64,000 bases of DNA from Nocardia shimofusensis NBRC 100134 (GCF_001613125.1 NZ_BDBT01000024.1:1-64000); one strand, 5' to 3'. Positions 42,812 through 51,526 are shown, numbered from the stretch's first letter. Notes: a model not told the origin generated them from the sequence alone. Translations and numbers: made by a program.

Positions 42812-44196
42812 GCGAGTCCGCACGTGACCTGGCGCGCAAGCTGTTGTCCGGCACCGGTACCGGTGCCCCGAAGACACCGGTGACGCAGACACAGCCTCAG
42901 GCGCGGCCTCCGGCGCGTCCGGCGGGGGCGGCCCCGCGACGTGTCCGCGGACCGGGCAAGCAGTTCGCCGACCATCCCGAGGTCGCCGCGACCGTGGCCA
43001 AGCAGGCCGCGATCGACAAGCTCTACGGCGACAGCGCCATGCCGAATCCGTTGTTCCTGCTGCGCTCCGGTCCCAATGACGCGACCATCGAGGCGGACGG
43101 GAGCGAGCTGGTCAATTTCAGCGCCTACAACTATCTCGGCCTGGCCAATCATCCGCGGGTGGTGGCGGGGGCGAAGGCCGCGCTGGATCGCTACGGCGCC
43201 TCGGCCTCGGCGAGTCGCATCATCGCCGGGGAGATCCCGCTGTACCGCGAACTCGAGGCGCGGCTGGCCGAGATCTACGGCGTCGGCGACGCCATGATCA
43301 CCACCAGCGGGTACCTCACGAATGCGGGAGTCCTCGGGTTCCTGATGCGCGACGGGGATGTGGCCGTGTGCGACGCGCTCATCCACGGCAGCGTGGTCTC
43401 CGGCACCCAGTGGTCGGGGTGTCGCCGGATCACGTTCCGGCACAACGATCCCGAGTCGCTGCGCTCGGTCCTGCGGATGTCGCGAGCGGGCTTCGATCGC
43501 GCGCTGGTGGTGCTCGAGGGGCACTACAGTATGGACGGCACCGTCGGTCGTGTCGATGAATTGACCGCAGTGGCACGGGAATACGACTGCGCGGTCATGG
43601 TCGACGAGGCGCATTCGTTCGGTGTCTTCGGCGATCGCGGGCACGGCATCCGCGAGCACTACCGGCTGCCGGCCGACGCTGTGGATCTGTGGATGGGGAC
43701 GCTGTCGAAAGCCCTCGGCAGCTGCGGCGGGTTCCTGGCAGGCGACGCCGATCTCATCCGTGCCATGAAGGCGGCCGCCCCCGGCATCGCCATGCTCACC
43801 GGTGGCCCCGCGCCCGCCGCGGTCGGGGCCGCGCTCGCCGCGCTCGACGTGCTCGAGCAGGAGCCGGAGCGGTTGAATCGGCTGTGGGCCAACGCGAAAC
43901 AGTTCACCGCGCTACTGGGGGAGCGGGGGCTGGATCGTGGTCTGTCCGAGGGCACCCCGATCTGTCCGGTGATCGTGCCCGGTGAGGTGCGCTCGGGTTT
44001 CGTTTCCTCGTATCTGCTGCAACGCGGCGTGTACGCGGGCAATATCTCCGCACCCGCGGTGCCCGCCGGGCAGGAGCGGCTGCGCTTCTTCCTCACCAGC
44101 GAGCACTCCGAAGAGCAGCTGATCCAGGCAGCGGACCTGCTGGCCGAGGCCGTCGATCATTCCCGGCAACTCCCCGATCCCACCCTCGCGACCTAG
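42808..44196 (+). CDS. Alpha-oxoamine synthase (KAPA synthase-like, PLP-dependent)
   Basis: A 462-residue class II aminotransferase-fold enzyme of the AONS, serine palmitoyltransferase and KBL group. After a Pro/Gln-rich linker of 60 residues the core shows FSAYNYLGLANHP, the PLP Asp-His region VMVDEAHSFGVFGDRG and the Schiff-base Lys301 in GTLSKALGSCGG. These enzymes condense an acyl thioester with an amino acid, losing CO2, to give an alpha-amino ketone. The GTG overlaps the PKS stop (GTGA), so the pair is made together and this enzyme is the likely release step. The unusually long linker could help dock to the ACP. Confidence 0.92.
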   Translation: MSESARDLARKLLSGTGTGAPKTPVTQTQPQARPPARPAGAAPRRVRGPGKQFADHPEVAATVAKQAAIDKLYGDSAMPNPLFLLRSGPNDATIEADGSELVNFSAYNYLGLANHPRVVAGAKAALDRYGASASASRIIAGEIPLYRELEARLAEIYGVGDAMITTSGYLTNAGVLGFLMRDGDVAVCDALIHGSVVSGTQWSGCRRITFRHNDPESLRSVLRMSRAGFDRALVVLEGHYSMDGTVGRVDELTAVAREYDCAVMVDEAHSFGVFGDRGHGIREHYRLPADAVDLWMGTLSKALGSCGGFLAGDADLIRAMKAAAPGIAMLTGGPAPAAVGAALAALDVLEQEPERLNRLWANAKQFTALLGERGLDRGLSEGTPICPVIVPGEVRSGFVSSYLLQRGVYAGNISAPAVPAGQERLRFFLTSEHSEEQLIQAADLLAEAVDHSRQLPDPTLAT

Positions 44197-44218
44197 CGCG
44201 GAGCCGGGAGCATTTCCT

Positions 44219-44323
44219 GTTGCCGCCGAGGTGGGCGTGTGGGCGATGACGGTGCATGAGTGGCGGAGTCGTTTCATCGAGTACGGGCCGGCTGGTCTGG
44301 CCGATGAGTCGATGACCGACTGA
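44219..44323 (+). pseudogene. Transposase HTH remnant (IS630/IS481-like)
   Basis: A 34-residue open stretch reads VAAEVGVWAMTVHEWRSRF followed by IEYGPAGLADES, then stops. This is the helix-turn-helix of IS630-type or related transposases, whose usual form is VAxxxGVSxxTVxxWRxRFxxxGxxGLxDxP. No DDE domain or terminal repeats are present, so it is a leftover of an old insertion next to the PKS operon. Confidence 0.55.
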
Positions 44324-44350
44324 CGTGGTGGTGCTGGCACCACCACGTCA
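44321..44350. terminator. Perfect 14-bp hairpin after the PKS operon
   Basis: TGACGTGGTGGTGC at 44321-44334 pairs perfectly with 44337-44350 across a 2-base centre. It lies 125 bases after the oxoamine synthase gene. It could terminate the PKS operon, or be the inverted end of the decayed insertion element whose stop codon overlaps its first bases. Confidence 0.6.
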
Positions 44351-44475
44351 CGCCGGCAGGCGGTACCCGGCATTCGGGTGCGCGCGGCATAGGCGCGAGG
44401 ACTCCGGATTCCTAGGCTCGAATCGTCGGGGACGCACCCATGTCTTTCGACTCGAACAAGAGGAAGACACTGCTC

Positions 44476-45030
44476 ATGAACCCATTTCGGCGCAACTCCA
44501 GTAGAGCGGCTCTCTCGGTCGTCGTGGCGGGCGCGGTGCTCGCCGCGGCCGCGTGTGGTGGTGAGGCGTCGGTGAGCTCACCGGACGAGGCGGCGAATAC
44601 ACCACCGTCCGCCGTGGCCACCGCGATGGACACGCTGATGCGTCAGGGGTTTCCCGGTGTGCAGGTGGTGATCGACGGACCCGCCGGACATCGAACGTTC
44701 ACCGCGGGGGTCGGTGATCTCAACACTCGCGCGCCGTTCCCGGACGACGCGCGCGTGCGGATCGGCAGCAACACGAAGACCTACGTGGCGACGGTGATCA
44801 TGCAGCTGGTTGCCGAGGGCAAGGTCGACCTGGACGCGCCGATCGAGCGCTACCTGCCAGGAGTGGTGCAGGGCAACGGCAATGACGGCAGCATTCCAGG
44901 CTTCGAGACACGCAACGGCGTAAGGGCTGACGGCACGGCGGTGACCGTCACGGTCAACCAGTTGCCGACCACCGAGGAGGAGACCGATGCGGTCCTCGGT
45001 GTGCTGGACGCCGCCCTGTGCACCGCGTGA
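44476..45030 (+). pseudogene. Serine hydrolase / D-Ala-D-Ala carboxypeptidase lipoprotein with internal deletion
   Basis: A 184-residue in-frame product that should be around 390. It has a lipoprotein signal (VVVAGAVLAAAAC) and the start of a beta-lactamase/DD-peptidase fold (GFPGVQVVIDGP, catalytic SxxK as GSNTKTY). It then jumps from RYLPGVVQGNGND directly to GSIPGFETRNGVRADGTAV, which is the C-terminal end of the same family. The YxN motif and the segment carrying the HxG triad are missing, so it should be inactive. GAGGAAG precedes the ATG, so it may still be translated. Confidence 0.7.
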
Positions 45031-45097
45031 GCGCCCGGCCCACCGATTACCACGGCCCCTTTATCGAGTGCGGCCGAGAAACTTCCGAGGAGCATCA

Positions 45098-46618
45098 GTG
45101 AAACGCGCGAAAGGACTGACGGTCGCCTTGACCGCCGTCACCGGCCTGGTGGCCTGTGCCGGTCTGGTCGGTTGTACCGGTTCCGAGGCCGAGGCGACGC
45201 CGCAAACCGCGGTGCCGGACCGGTTCGCCGGTCAGCAGGTGGATTGGAAAGCCTGCGGGGATCCGAAGTTGGACGAGGCCGGGGCGCAGTGCGCCGAGGT
45301 CACAGTGCCGCTGAATTACGCTGATCCACAGGGTCCTACGCTCACGGTGGCGATCTCTCGGCTCGCCGGAACCGATCCCGCGCCGCAGCGCGGCGTCATG
45401 CTGTCCAACCCTGGCGGTCCCGGTGGTGCAGGTCTGGACTTCATGGTCGATGTCGCACAGGCGATGACGCCCGAGGTGCGGGCCCGCTACGACCTGATCG
45501 GCATGGATCCGCGTGGCGTCGGGCGCTCGTCCGCCGTCGACTGCCGGTGGCCGATCGGCTTCGGGCTGCATTCGGCGGGCCTGGACGCGGCAGGTTTCGC
45601 GGAGTCCGTTGCGATACAGAGCGATCTGGCCGCCCGCTGCGCCACCACCGAAGCGGCTCGACTGCCTTACATCACCACCCGCAACACCGCGCGGGACATG
45701 GATGTCATCCGCGGTGTTCTCGGCGCGGACAAGATCAGTTACTTCGGCACCTCGTACGGCACCTACCTCGGTGCGGTGTACATGCAGATGTTCCCCGAAC
45801 GCAGCGATCGGATGGTGCTGGACAGCGCGGTCGACCCGGACACCTACGGGTCGGTCGGCATGGTGCAGGCGATGGGTCCGGCCAACGAGGCCGCGCTCGA
45901 TCTGTGGGCGGATTGGGTCGCGGCGCGCGACGATGAATACCACTTCGGCACCAGCCGGGCCCAGGTTCGCGGCGCTGTCCAGGACCTGATCGAACAGGCC
46001 GCCGACAAGCCGATCCGGTTGGGCGAGTACGAGGTCGACGAGCACTGGCTGCCGGTGGTGCTGTTCGTCGGACTGGACAGCCCGGACCAGTACGGGATGC
46101 TCGCCGGTCAGATCCGTACCATTGCCGACGCCGCCGCGGGTAAGCCCGCCCATCCTGACGAAACATTGGACACCACACTAGGGTTCGTGTTGAAAGCACG
46201 GCCGGGCGACAATTCGGCGCAGATGGCCATCATGTGCGGTGACGTCGCCGCACCACGGGATCCAGGATCCTATTGGCGCAACATCGAGGCTGCCCGCGCC
46301 ACCGAACCGGTGTTCGCCGGATTCACCAACAACGTCACACCGTGCACGTTCTGGGCCCCGCCCGCCGAGCCGACCACGGTGGTGCGCAATGCGGTGCCCG
46401 CCATGATCGTGCAGTCCACCGGTGACACCCGGACCGTGTACGGCGGGGCGGTCGCCCTGCACACCGCTTTGAGCGCCTCCCGCATGGTCACCCTCCAGGA
46501 TGTGCAGACCCACTGGATCTTCGGGAGCTACCAGAACTCCTGCGTGTACTCGGCGGTGAACGCCTACTTCGGCGACGGCACGTTGCCCGCCGACGACATG
46601 ACCTGTCGAGCCGACTGA
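45098..46618 (+). CDS. Secreted alpha/beta hydrolase lipoprotein, tripeptidyl aminopeptidase (S33) type
   Basis: A 506-residue lipoprotein (signal LTAVTGLVACAGLVGC) related to Streptomyces SlpD/SlpE and mycobacterial CaeA-type S33 peptidases. Oxyanion motif LSNPGGPGGAGLD, nucleophile elbow GTSYGTYLG, acid in QSTGDTRT and His in DVQTHWIF within a TAP-like C-terminal domain. Expected to be anchored outside the membrane and to remove short peptides or esters. GTG start with GAGGAG upstream; it follows the deleted serine hydrolase by 67 bases, possibly in one transcript. Confidence 0.9.
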   Translation: MKRAKGLTVALTAVTGLVACAGLVGCTGSEAEATPQTAVPDRFAGQQVDWKACGDPKLDEAGAQCAEVTVPLNYADPQGPTLTVAISRLAGTDPAPQRGVMLSNPGGPGGAGLDFMVDVAQAMTPEVRARYDLIGMDPRGVGRSSAVDCRWPIGFGLHSAGLDAAGFAESVAIQSDLAARCATTEAARLPYITTRNTARDMDVIRGVLGADKISYFGTSYGTYLGAVYMQMFPERSDRMVLDSAVDPDTYGSVGMVQAMGPANEAALDLWADWVAARDDEYHFGTSRAQVRGAVQDLIEQAADKPIRLGEYEVDEHWLPVVLFVGLDSPDQYGMLAGQIRTIADAAAGKPAHPDETLDTTLGFVLKARPGDNSAQMAIMCGDVAAPRDPGSYWRNIEAARATEPVFAGFTNNVTPCTFWAPPAEPTTVVRNAVPAMIVQSTGDTRTVYGGAVALHTALSASRMVTLQDVQTHWIFGSYQNSCVYSAVNAYFGDGTLPADDMTCRAD

Positions 46619-46634
46619 CCGGAGCCGGGTTGCG

Positions 46635-46660
46635 GCCCTGAACCCCCACGGGTTCAGGGC
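46635..46660. terminator. Bidirectional hairpin terminator
   Basis: GCCCTGAACCC and its complement flank a 4-base loop between the convergent S33 hydrolase and response regulator genes. The stem is perfect over 11 bp. Confidence 0.72.
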
Positions 46661-46661
46661 T

Positions 46662-47306
46662 TCATGCGTTCAAGTAGGTCAGTACTGCCAGCACCCGACG
46701 ATGGCCGACGTCTTCGGTGGAGAGCCCGAGCTTCGCGAAAATGCTCCGAATGTGTTTGTGCACAGCGCCTTCGCTGACCACCAGCCGCTCGGCGATGGTC
46801 GCGTTGTTGTGGCCCTCGGCCATCAGGGCCAGTACCTCGCGTTCGCGGGCGGTCAGCGCGGCCATCGGGTCGTCGGCCTTGCGCCGCACCAGCAGTTGCG
46901 AGATCACCTCGGGGTCCATCGCGGTACCACCCGCCGCGACCCTGCGCAGCGAATCGAGGAAACGATCCACCTTGCCGACCCGCTCCTTGAGCAGATAGCC
47001 GACACCGCCCATGCCGTCACCGAGCAATTCCGCGGCGTAGCTGTCCTCCACCCAGGACGACAGCACCAGCACCGGCAGTCCGGGGTGCAGCTTGCGCGCG
47101 CTGACAGCAGCGCGTAAACCGTCGTCGGTGAACGTCGGCGGCAGGCGCACATCGACGACGACCGCGTCCGGCCTATCGGCGGCCACCGCCGCGAGGAAAT
47201 CGTCCGCATTGTCCACGGCGGCCACCACTTCGATGCCCGCCGTGCTCAGCAGCAACACCAGACCCTCCCGCAGCAGGGCATTGTCCTCGGCGATCATGAC
47301 CCGCAC
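46662..47306 (-). CDS. NarL/LuxR-type response regulator
   Basis: A 214-residue response regulator. The receiver domain has the acidic pair in MIAEDNALLREG, phosphoacceptor Asp in VVVDVRLPP and Lys in GYLLKERVG. The C-terminal GerE helix-turn-helix reads LTAREREVLALMAEGHNNAT and IAERLVVSEGAVHKHI. The GTG start overlaps the histidine kinase gene by 13 bases. It is the cognate partner of that kinase. Confidence 0.92.
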   Translation of the reverse strand: MRVMIAEDNALLREGLVLLLSTAGIEVVAAVDNADDFLAAVAADRPDAVVVDVRLPPTFTDDGLRAAVSARKLHPGLPVLVLSSWVEDSYAAELLGDGMGGVGYLLKERVGKVDRFLDSLRRVAAGGTAMDPEVISQLLVRRKADDPMAALTAREREVLALMAEGHNNATIAERLVVSEGAVHKHIRSIFAKLGLSTEDVGHRRVLAVLTYLNA

Positions 47307-48553
47307 GGCAACTCCACCCGCACTACAGTAGGGCCCCCGGGTGGACTGATCAGTGTCATCCGGCCGTCGAGCGCCTCGGCCCTGCGCCGGATACCGGCCA
47401 GCCCGCCGCCGTAGGTCTCCACGGCGCCGCCCACCCCGTCGTCGTGGATCTCGATCGTCAACAGCTCGGGCGCACCGCCGAGCACCAGGGAGACGCCCGC
47501 GGCGCCGGAGTGCTTGGTGGCGTTGGTGAGCGCCTCGGTGATGACGAAATACGCTGCCGCCTCCACCGCGGCGGGACGTCTGCCCACCTCGCGGAGATCG
47601 AGCGCACACGGGATCGGGTTGCGGGCGGCCACCGCCGAGACGGCACTGGCCAGGCCACGATCGGTGAGCACCGGCGGGTACACGTTGCGCACCACGTCAC
47701 GCAGTTCGGCGAGCGCGGCCGTCGCGGTGTCCTGCGCCTTGCGCACGAGACCCTGCGCCGTTTCCGGATCCTGTTCGCGCAGTTGGTCGGCCAGCCCGAG
47801 CTGCATGATCACCGCTGCGATCCGTGACTGCGCGCCATCGTGCAGGTCACGCTCGATCCGGCGAAGCTCGGCACCGTGCGCGTCCAGCGCGGCGGCCCGG
47901 GTCGCGGTGAGGGCCGCGACCCGGTCGGCCAGCATGGCGCCCTCGGCCGGTTTCAGCAGGGCGTGGGTGGCCATCGCCTGCCAGCGCGCGGCCAGCGGAA
48001 GCTGCAGGGTCACCAGGGCCACCGGGAATGCCAGGAAGAAGCTCAGTATCGCCTCCGGCCACGAGTCGACCGCGAAACCGAAACTGGCGAACTCCTGCCC
48101 CGGCGGCATCAGCTGCCAGAATCCCGGGATCGCCAGATGCATGAGGGTGCTGAGCGGCAGCGCGATGGCGAACACCGCGAGATAGGTGCCGGTCAGCGCG
48201 TGTGTGGCCAGCCAACCGAGGTCCCGGCGGTTCGCCGGATCGGTGAGCACCGTCGCGACCCGCTGCCGCAGGCCACCGGTGATCGGCTGATAGGCCTGCG
48301 ACGCCTGTTCACCGAGATACTGTGCCGCCCTGTGACGATCGAACGACACCAACGGCCGGACCAGCCGAATCACCTCGGGCAGCGCCGGTATCCCTACGCC
48401 GATCAGGCAGAAAGCGCTGACGATCAGCAGGCCGACCACCGCGAGCAGCGCGAGCAGCGCGGTGACACCGCCGACCGCCAGGTACCAGACAGCGCCCGGC
48501 AGCCGCCGTGCTTTGTCTCGCGCGGAGCGTAGGGCCTCGATCACGCTCGTCAT
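47294..48553 (-). CDS. Sensor histidine kinase (HisKA_3 type)
   Basis: A 419-residue membrane kinase. The N-terminal half has membrane segments (VTALLALLAVVGLLIVSAF, YLAVFAIALPLSTLMHLAI, ILSFFLAFPVALVTLQLPL) of the actinobacterial Sensor domain type. The dimerisation helix carries the phospho-His in IERDLHDGAQSRI, and the ATPase shows EALTNATKHSG and DDGVGGA. The signal is unknown. First gene of the two-component operon; the response regulator follows with an overlap. Confidence 0.92.
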   Translation of the reverse strand: MTSVIEALRSARDKARRLPGAVWYLAVGGVTALLALLAVVGLLIVSAFCLIGVGIPALPEVIRLVRPLVSFDRHRAAQYLGEQASQAYQPITGGLRQRVATVLTDPANRRDLGWLATHALTGTYLAVFAIALPLSTLMHLAIPGFWQLMPPGQEFASFGFAVDSWPEAILSFFLAFPVALVTLQLPLAARWQAMATHALLKPAEGAMLADRVAALTATRAAALDAHGAELRRIERDLHDGAQSRIAAVIMQLGLADQLREQDPETAQGLVRKAQDTATAALAELRDVVRNVYPPVLTDRGLASAVSAVAARNPIPCALDLREVGRRPAAVEAAAYFVITEALTNATKHSGAAGVSLVLGGAPELLTIEIHDDGVGGAVETYGGGLAGIRRRAEALDGRMTLISPPGGPTVVRVELPCGS

Positions 48554-48892
48554 GGTGTCAGAACAGGACGCGACTGCGCCCGGCCGGTGCCCACCGTGCC
48601 AGCGGGCAGCGGGCAGGTGTGGGCGACGCGGCTGGTCGCGTGCGCACCACAGATAGCGGCCATACTCCAGGACTGCACCGAGTCCGACCCCGATCTCGGC
48701 GGCCCCGTCCTCGCCACCACGAATCCTACAGTCGGCCAACAGATTTCAGACGCGAAACACCAGCGTGTGCGACGAAGTGCCCGGCCGGGCCCTGTTCCCC
48801 CCTCCTGGATCAGGGACCGGCCGGGCAGGAACAAATGTCCCTCGGGGGTCTTGACAGCGTCTTACAGAGCGCTTAATGGGCCGGTCACGGGG
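48554..48892. other. Intergenic stretch with imperfect inverted repeat, no confident gene
   Basis: Between the histidine kinase start and the SDR gene end. It contains TGCCCGGCCGG near 48778 pairing with CCGGCCGGGCA near 48818-48828, a hairpin of about 17 bp with one mismatch and a 16-base loop. There is also a plus-strand TTGACA at 48851 followed 17 bases later by TAATGG. No plus-strand gene follows, so the last is probably chance. Open frames on both strands have no family features. Confidence 0.45.
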
Positions 48893-49642
48893 TCAGGCCA
48901 GCTTCACGACCACGCTGTCCGGCAGATGCGGCAGCACGAGGTCGATCACCCGCCACGGCCAGCCGGGCACGCAGGCCCGTCGCTTCTCCTGCTCGATCGC
49001 CGCGACCATCGAGGACACGCCCTTGTCCAGCGGCGCGACCAGCTTCGCGTCACCGGCGTTGTCGGACATGTCGGTCCGGATGAAGCCGGGCTGGATCGTG
49101 GTGACAACGATGGGCGAGCCGCGCAACTCGGTAGCCAGCGCTTCGCCGAGCGCGGACAGCCCCGCCTTGCTCGCCGAGTACGCCGCCTTGGAGCCGGGCA
49201 GTCCACGCACCGCGCTCATCGACGAGATCAGCACCAGGTGACCGCTGTTCTGCTCGCGGAAGATCGCCAGCGCCGCCTCGGCCTGTGCCATCGCGCTGAC
49301 GAAATTCGTGGTCGCGGTCGCCAGGTTGGCCGAGGCGCGCCCGGTGCCCAGCCGCGCGCCCTTGCCGATGCCGGCATTGACGATCACCCGATCCAGACCG
49401 CCGAGTTCGTCGCGCAGCTCACCGCACACCCGCGGCACCGCCGCGTGGTCGTCGACATCGAGTGCCCGCACGGCGACGGTGATCCCGGGATGCGCCCCGA
49501 TCAGCTCGGCGCGCAATTCCTCGAGCAGATCCAGCCTCCGAGCGCACAGCGCCAGATCCCGGCCCTTCGCCGCGAACTCCCGTGCCATCCCCGCGCCGAG
49601 ACCCGAACTCGCGCCGGTGATCAAAATCTTCGTCCTCGTCAT
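48893..49642 (-). CDS. Short-chain dehydrogenase/reductase
   Basis: A 249-residue classical SDR with cofactor motif TGASSGLGAGMAREF, NAG motif VIVNAGIGKG and catalytic SSMSAVRGLPGSKAAYSASK. The C-terminal 50 residues (VAAIEQEKRRACVPGWPW, LVLPHLPDSVVVKL) form an extended hydrophobic tail seen in a subset of mycobacterial and nocardial SDRs. Substrate unknown. Preceded by 147 bases shared with the 3' end of the small exported protein gene. Confidence 0.9.
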   Translation of the reverse strand: MTRTKILITGASSGLGAGMAREFAAKGRDLALCARRLDLLEELRAELIGAHPGITVAVRALDVDDHAAVPRVCGELRDELGGLDRVIVNAGIGKGARLGTGRASANLATATTNFVSAMAQAEAALAIFREQNSGHLVLISSMSAVRGLPGSKAAYSASKAGLSALGEALATELRGSPIVVTTIQPGFIRTDMSDNAGDAKLVAPLDKGVSSMVAAIEQEKRRACVPGWPWRVIDLVLPHLPDSVVVKLA

Positions 49643-49789
49643 GGTGCGACCCTAACCAGTTCGCGGCACAGTCCCGGCGCGGTGCGGAACTGCCGTTCAC
49701 CCCTCGGCCGGGCGTCGCGGGTCCGACGAACGCGCCCCGTGGCCGGTCGGCTGGATTTCTGGTCGGCTCCTGGACGGGGACGGTGCGGC

Positions 49790-50155
49790 TCAGCCGGCCG
49801 AGCCGGTCGACGCGGCGGGCACCATGCGCCACACGCCGCAGTTCTCGGTGCGGAACGCCGTGTCGGTGGCCTTGATGACCACCCGGCCGGGCGGCTTGCG
49901 GGTGTAGTTGTTGGCGATGATGTAGGTCGGGTCGCTGGTGTCGCCGACGACCTTCCAGAGCCTTCGCCAGTCGCAGGGACGGTCGGGATCGGAAGTGCCC
50001 GGCGCCTCCCAGGTGCCGGGGGCGATGTCGACTCCCACCGTGTAGAGCCCGTCCTCCGCGATGACGGTGGCCGGTTCGGCGGCGGCGATCCCGGAACCGA
50101 GCAGTGTGGCTGTTCCCGCCAGTGCCCCCGCGATCATCACTGTGCTCGCGCGCAT
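49790..50155 (-). CDS. Small exported protein of unknown function
   Basis: A 121-residue protein with a clear signal peptide (VMIAGALAGTATLLGSGIAAA, cleavage after AAA). The mature part contains DGLYTVGVDIAPGTWEAPG, a pattern found in many secreted actinobacterial proteins, and ends with a Trp/Cys-containing GVWRM strand; two Cys may form a disulfide. The ATG at 50155 is the start; upstream codons precede the signal peptide with an Arg-rich leader that is not plausible. Confidence 0.75.
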   Translation of the reverse strand: MRASTVMIAGALAGTATLLGSGIAAAEPATVIAEDGLYTVGVDIAPGTWEAPGTSDPDRPCDWRRLWKVVGDTSDPTYIIANNYTRKPPGRVVIKATDTAFRTENCGVWRMVPAASTGSAG

Positions 50156-50317
50156 GAGCCCTCTCCTCGACGTCTTGGGCCGTCCTCGTCGACGGCCGGA
50201 GTTCCCCTCGACCCGAGGGCCAGATCTACCAGAAACAAACTGTCGATTCGGGAAAACGAGGAGATTCAGCTCACCTGTGCGGAGTTCGCGCATGACCGGC
50301 TCGCGGCGAGAAGAGAG

Positions 50318-50336
50318 AGTTAACGGTTCGGTAACT
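50318..50336. promoter_or_regulatory. GTAAC-type direct repeat upstream of amidase gene, MtrA-box-like
   Basis: AGTTAACGGTTCGGTAACT contains two copies of a TAAC element 11 bases apart and also has matching ends (AGTTA/TAACT). It lies 104 bases before the amidase start, in the region shared with the divergent exported-protein gene. MtrA sites in Actinobacteria are GTAAC-type direct repeats before cell-wall hydrolase genes, so this is a plausible but unproven site. Confidence 0.35.
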
Positions 50337-50439
50337 GAGGCTTGCCCGTGTGGTGCCTCTGTTGCCAGAGTGAGTCATTGGGTTTGGTGTTGCCAATGGG
50401 AAGGGAGGGGCGCCGCGTTTCCGGGGCGCCGACCGATAC

Positions 50440-51465
50440 ATGAAGCCGACCATCATCACCGCCGCGATCACCCTCGTATTCGCCGGACTCGTGCCCGCCG
50501 TGGCCGCCGCCGACCCGGCCGACCCGGAGCTGGCCACCAAGCTCTCGGGTCAGACCGTTTTCCTCGATCCCGGGCACCAGGGCCCGAACCACTCGGAGAA
50601 CCTGTCCCGCCAGGTCGACGACGGCCGCGGGGGCACCAAGGACTGTCAGACCACGGGCATGACCACGGTGAACGGAGTTCCCGAGCACACCATCACCTGG
50701 AATGTCGCCCAGCTGGTCAAGGCCTCGCTGGAGAGTCTCGGCGCGCAGGTGGTGCTCAGCCGCCAGGACGACAGCGGCTGGGGCGGTTGCGTCGACGAGC
50801 GGGCCCGGGCGGCAGGCGACTCCGGCGCGACCGTCGCGGTCAGCATCCACGCCGACAGCGGTCCGGCGTCCGAGCGCGGCTTCCACCTGATCGTGCCGCA
50901 GCTGCCGATCCCCGACGCCGCCGCCGACCGCGCCCAGTCCGGCGAGGGTCGGGCCGTGTCGCAATCGGTCCGCGACGCCTACGTCCAGGCCGGTTTCTCG
51001 CCCGCCACCTACGCGGGCGTGCGCGAAGGTCTGCAGACCCGGTCCGACGTCGCGGGCCCGGCCCTGACCACCGTCCCACTGGTGTTCCTGGAGATGGGCA
51101 ACGGCGCCAACGCCGAGGACGCCGCCGTCCTCGAATCCGCGGGCGGCCAGCTCGAGCACGCGATCGCACTGACCACCGGCATCGTGGGCTACCTCCTCGA
51201 CACCCCGGTCACCGGCACGGACGACCTGCCCGCCGGTGCGCCCGCCCGGACCGAGCCCGACACCACCGCGCCCGCCCCGAAGACCACTGCCCCGAAGCGC
51301 GCGGCCCCGGAGGCGTCCGATTCCGGAACCGACCTCGCCGAACGGGCGGCCGAACTGCTCGTGCCTTTACTCGGCGCGCTCGGCAAAGACCAGGAAGCGC
51401 TCACCTCCGAGCTCGTCAACCTGGCCTACACTCTGGCCGCCACGTTGTTCGCCCCCGCCCGGTAG
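50440..51465 (+). CDS. N-acetylmuramoyl-L-alanine amidase (Amidase_3), exported
   Basis: A 341-residue secreted peptidoglycan amidase of the zinc Amidase_3 family, similar to mycobacterial Rv3717/Ami1. Signal peptide ends at AVAAADP. Zinc ligands and catalytic residues are seen in FLDPGHQGPNHS, VAVSIHADSGP and VFLEMGNGAN. A second Cys pair (DCQTTG, GGCVDERA) may form a disulfide as in Rv3717. The last 90 residues are a Pro/Thr-rich linker and a helical tail. It cleaves the bond between muramic acid and the stem peptide at division or turnover. Confidence 0.9.
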   Translation: MKPTIITAAITLVFAGLVPAVAAADPADPELATKLSGQTVFLDPGHQGPNHSENLSRQVDDGRGGTKDCQTTGMTTVNGVPEHTITWNVAQLVKASLESLGAQVVLSRQDDSGWGGCVDERARAAGDSGATVAVSIHADSGPASERGFHLIVPQLPIPDAAADRAQSGEGRAVSQSVRDAYVQAGFSPATYAGVREGLQTRSDVAGPALTTVPLVFLEMGNGANAEDAAVLESAGGQLEHAIALTTGIVGYLLDTPVTGTDDLPAGAPARTEPDTTAPAPKTTAPKRAAPEASDSGTDLAERAAELLVPLLGALGKDQEALTSELVNLAYTLAATLFAPAR

Positions 51466-51526
51466 CGGACGGCCGAGCCCGCGACCGTGCTCGGTGCGCC
51501 GGTGCGAGCCGCCTACAGTGGTCCGG

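Noticed and set aside
40742..42892. A 700-codon antisense open frame inside the PKS gene
   Set aside because: The plus strand carries intact ER, KR and ACP motifs; the antisense frame has no recognisable domain.
48851..48879. A TTGACA plus 17-base spacer plus TAATGG promoter on the plus strand
   Set aside because: It points into the 3' end of a minus-strand gene and no plus-strand gene follows; likely chance.
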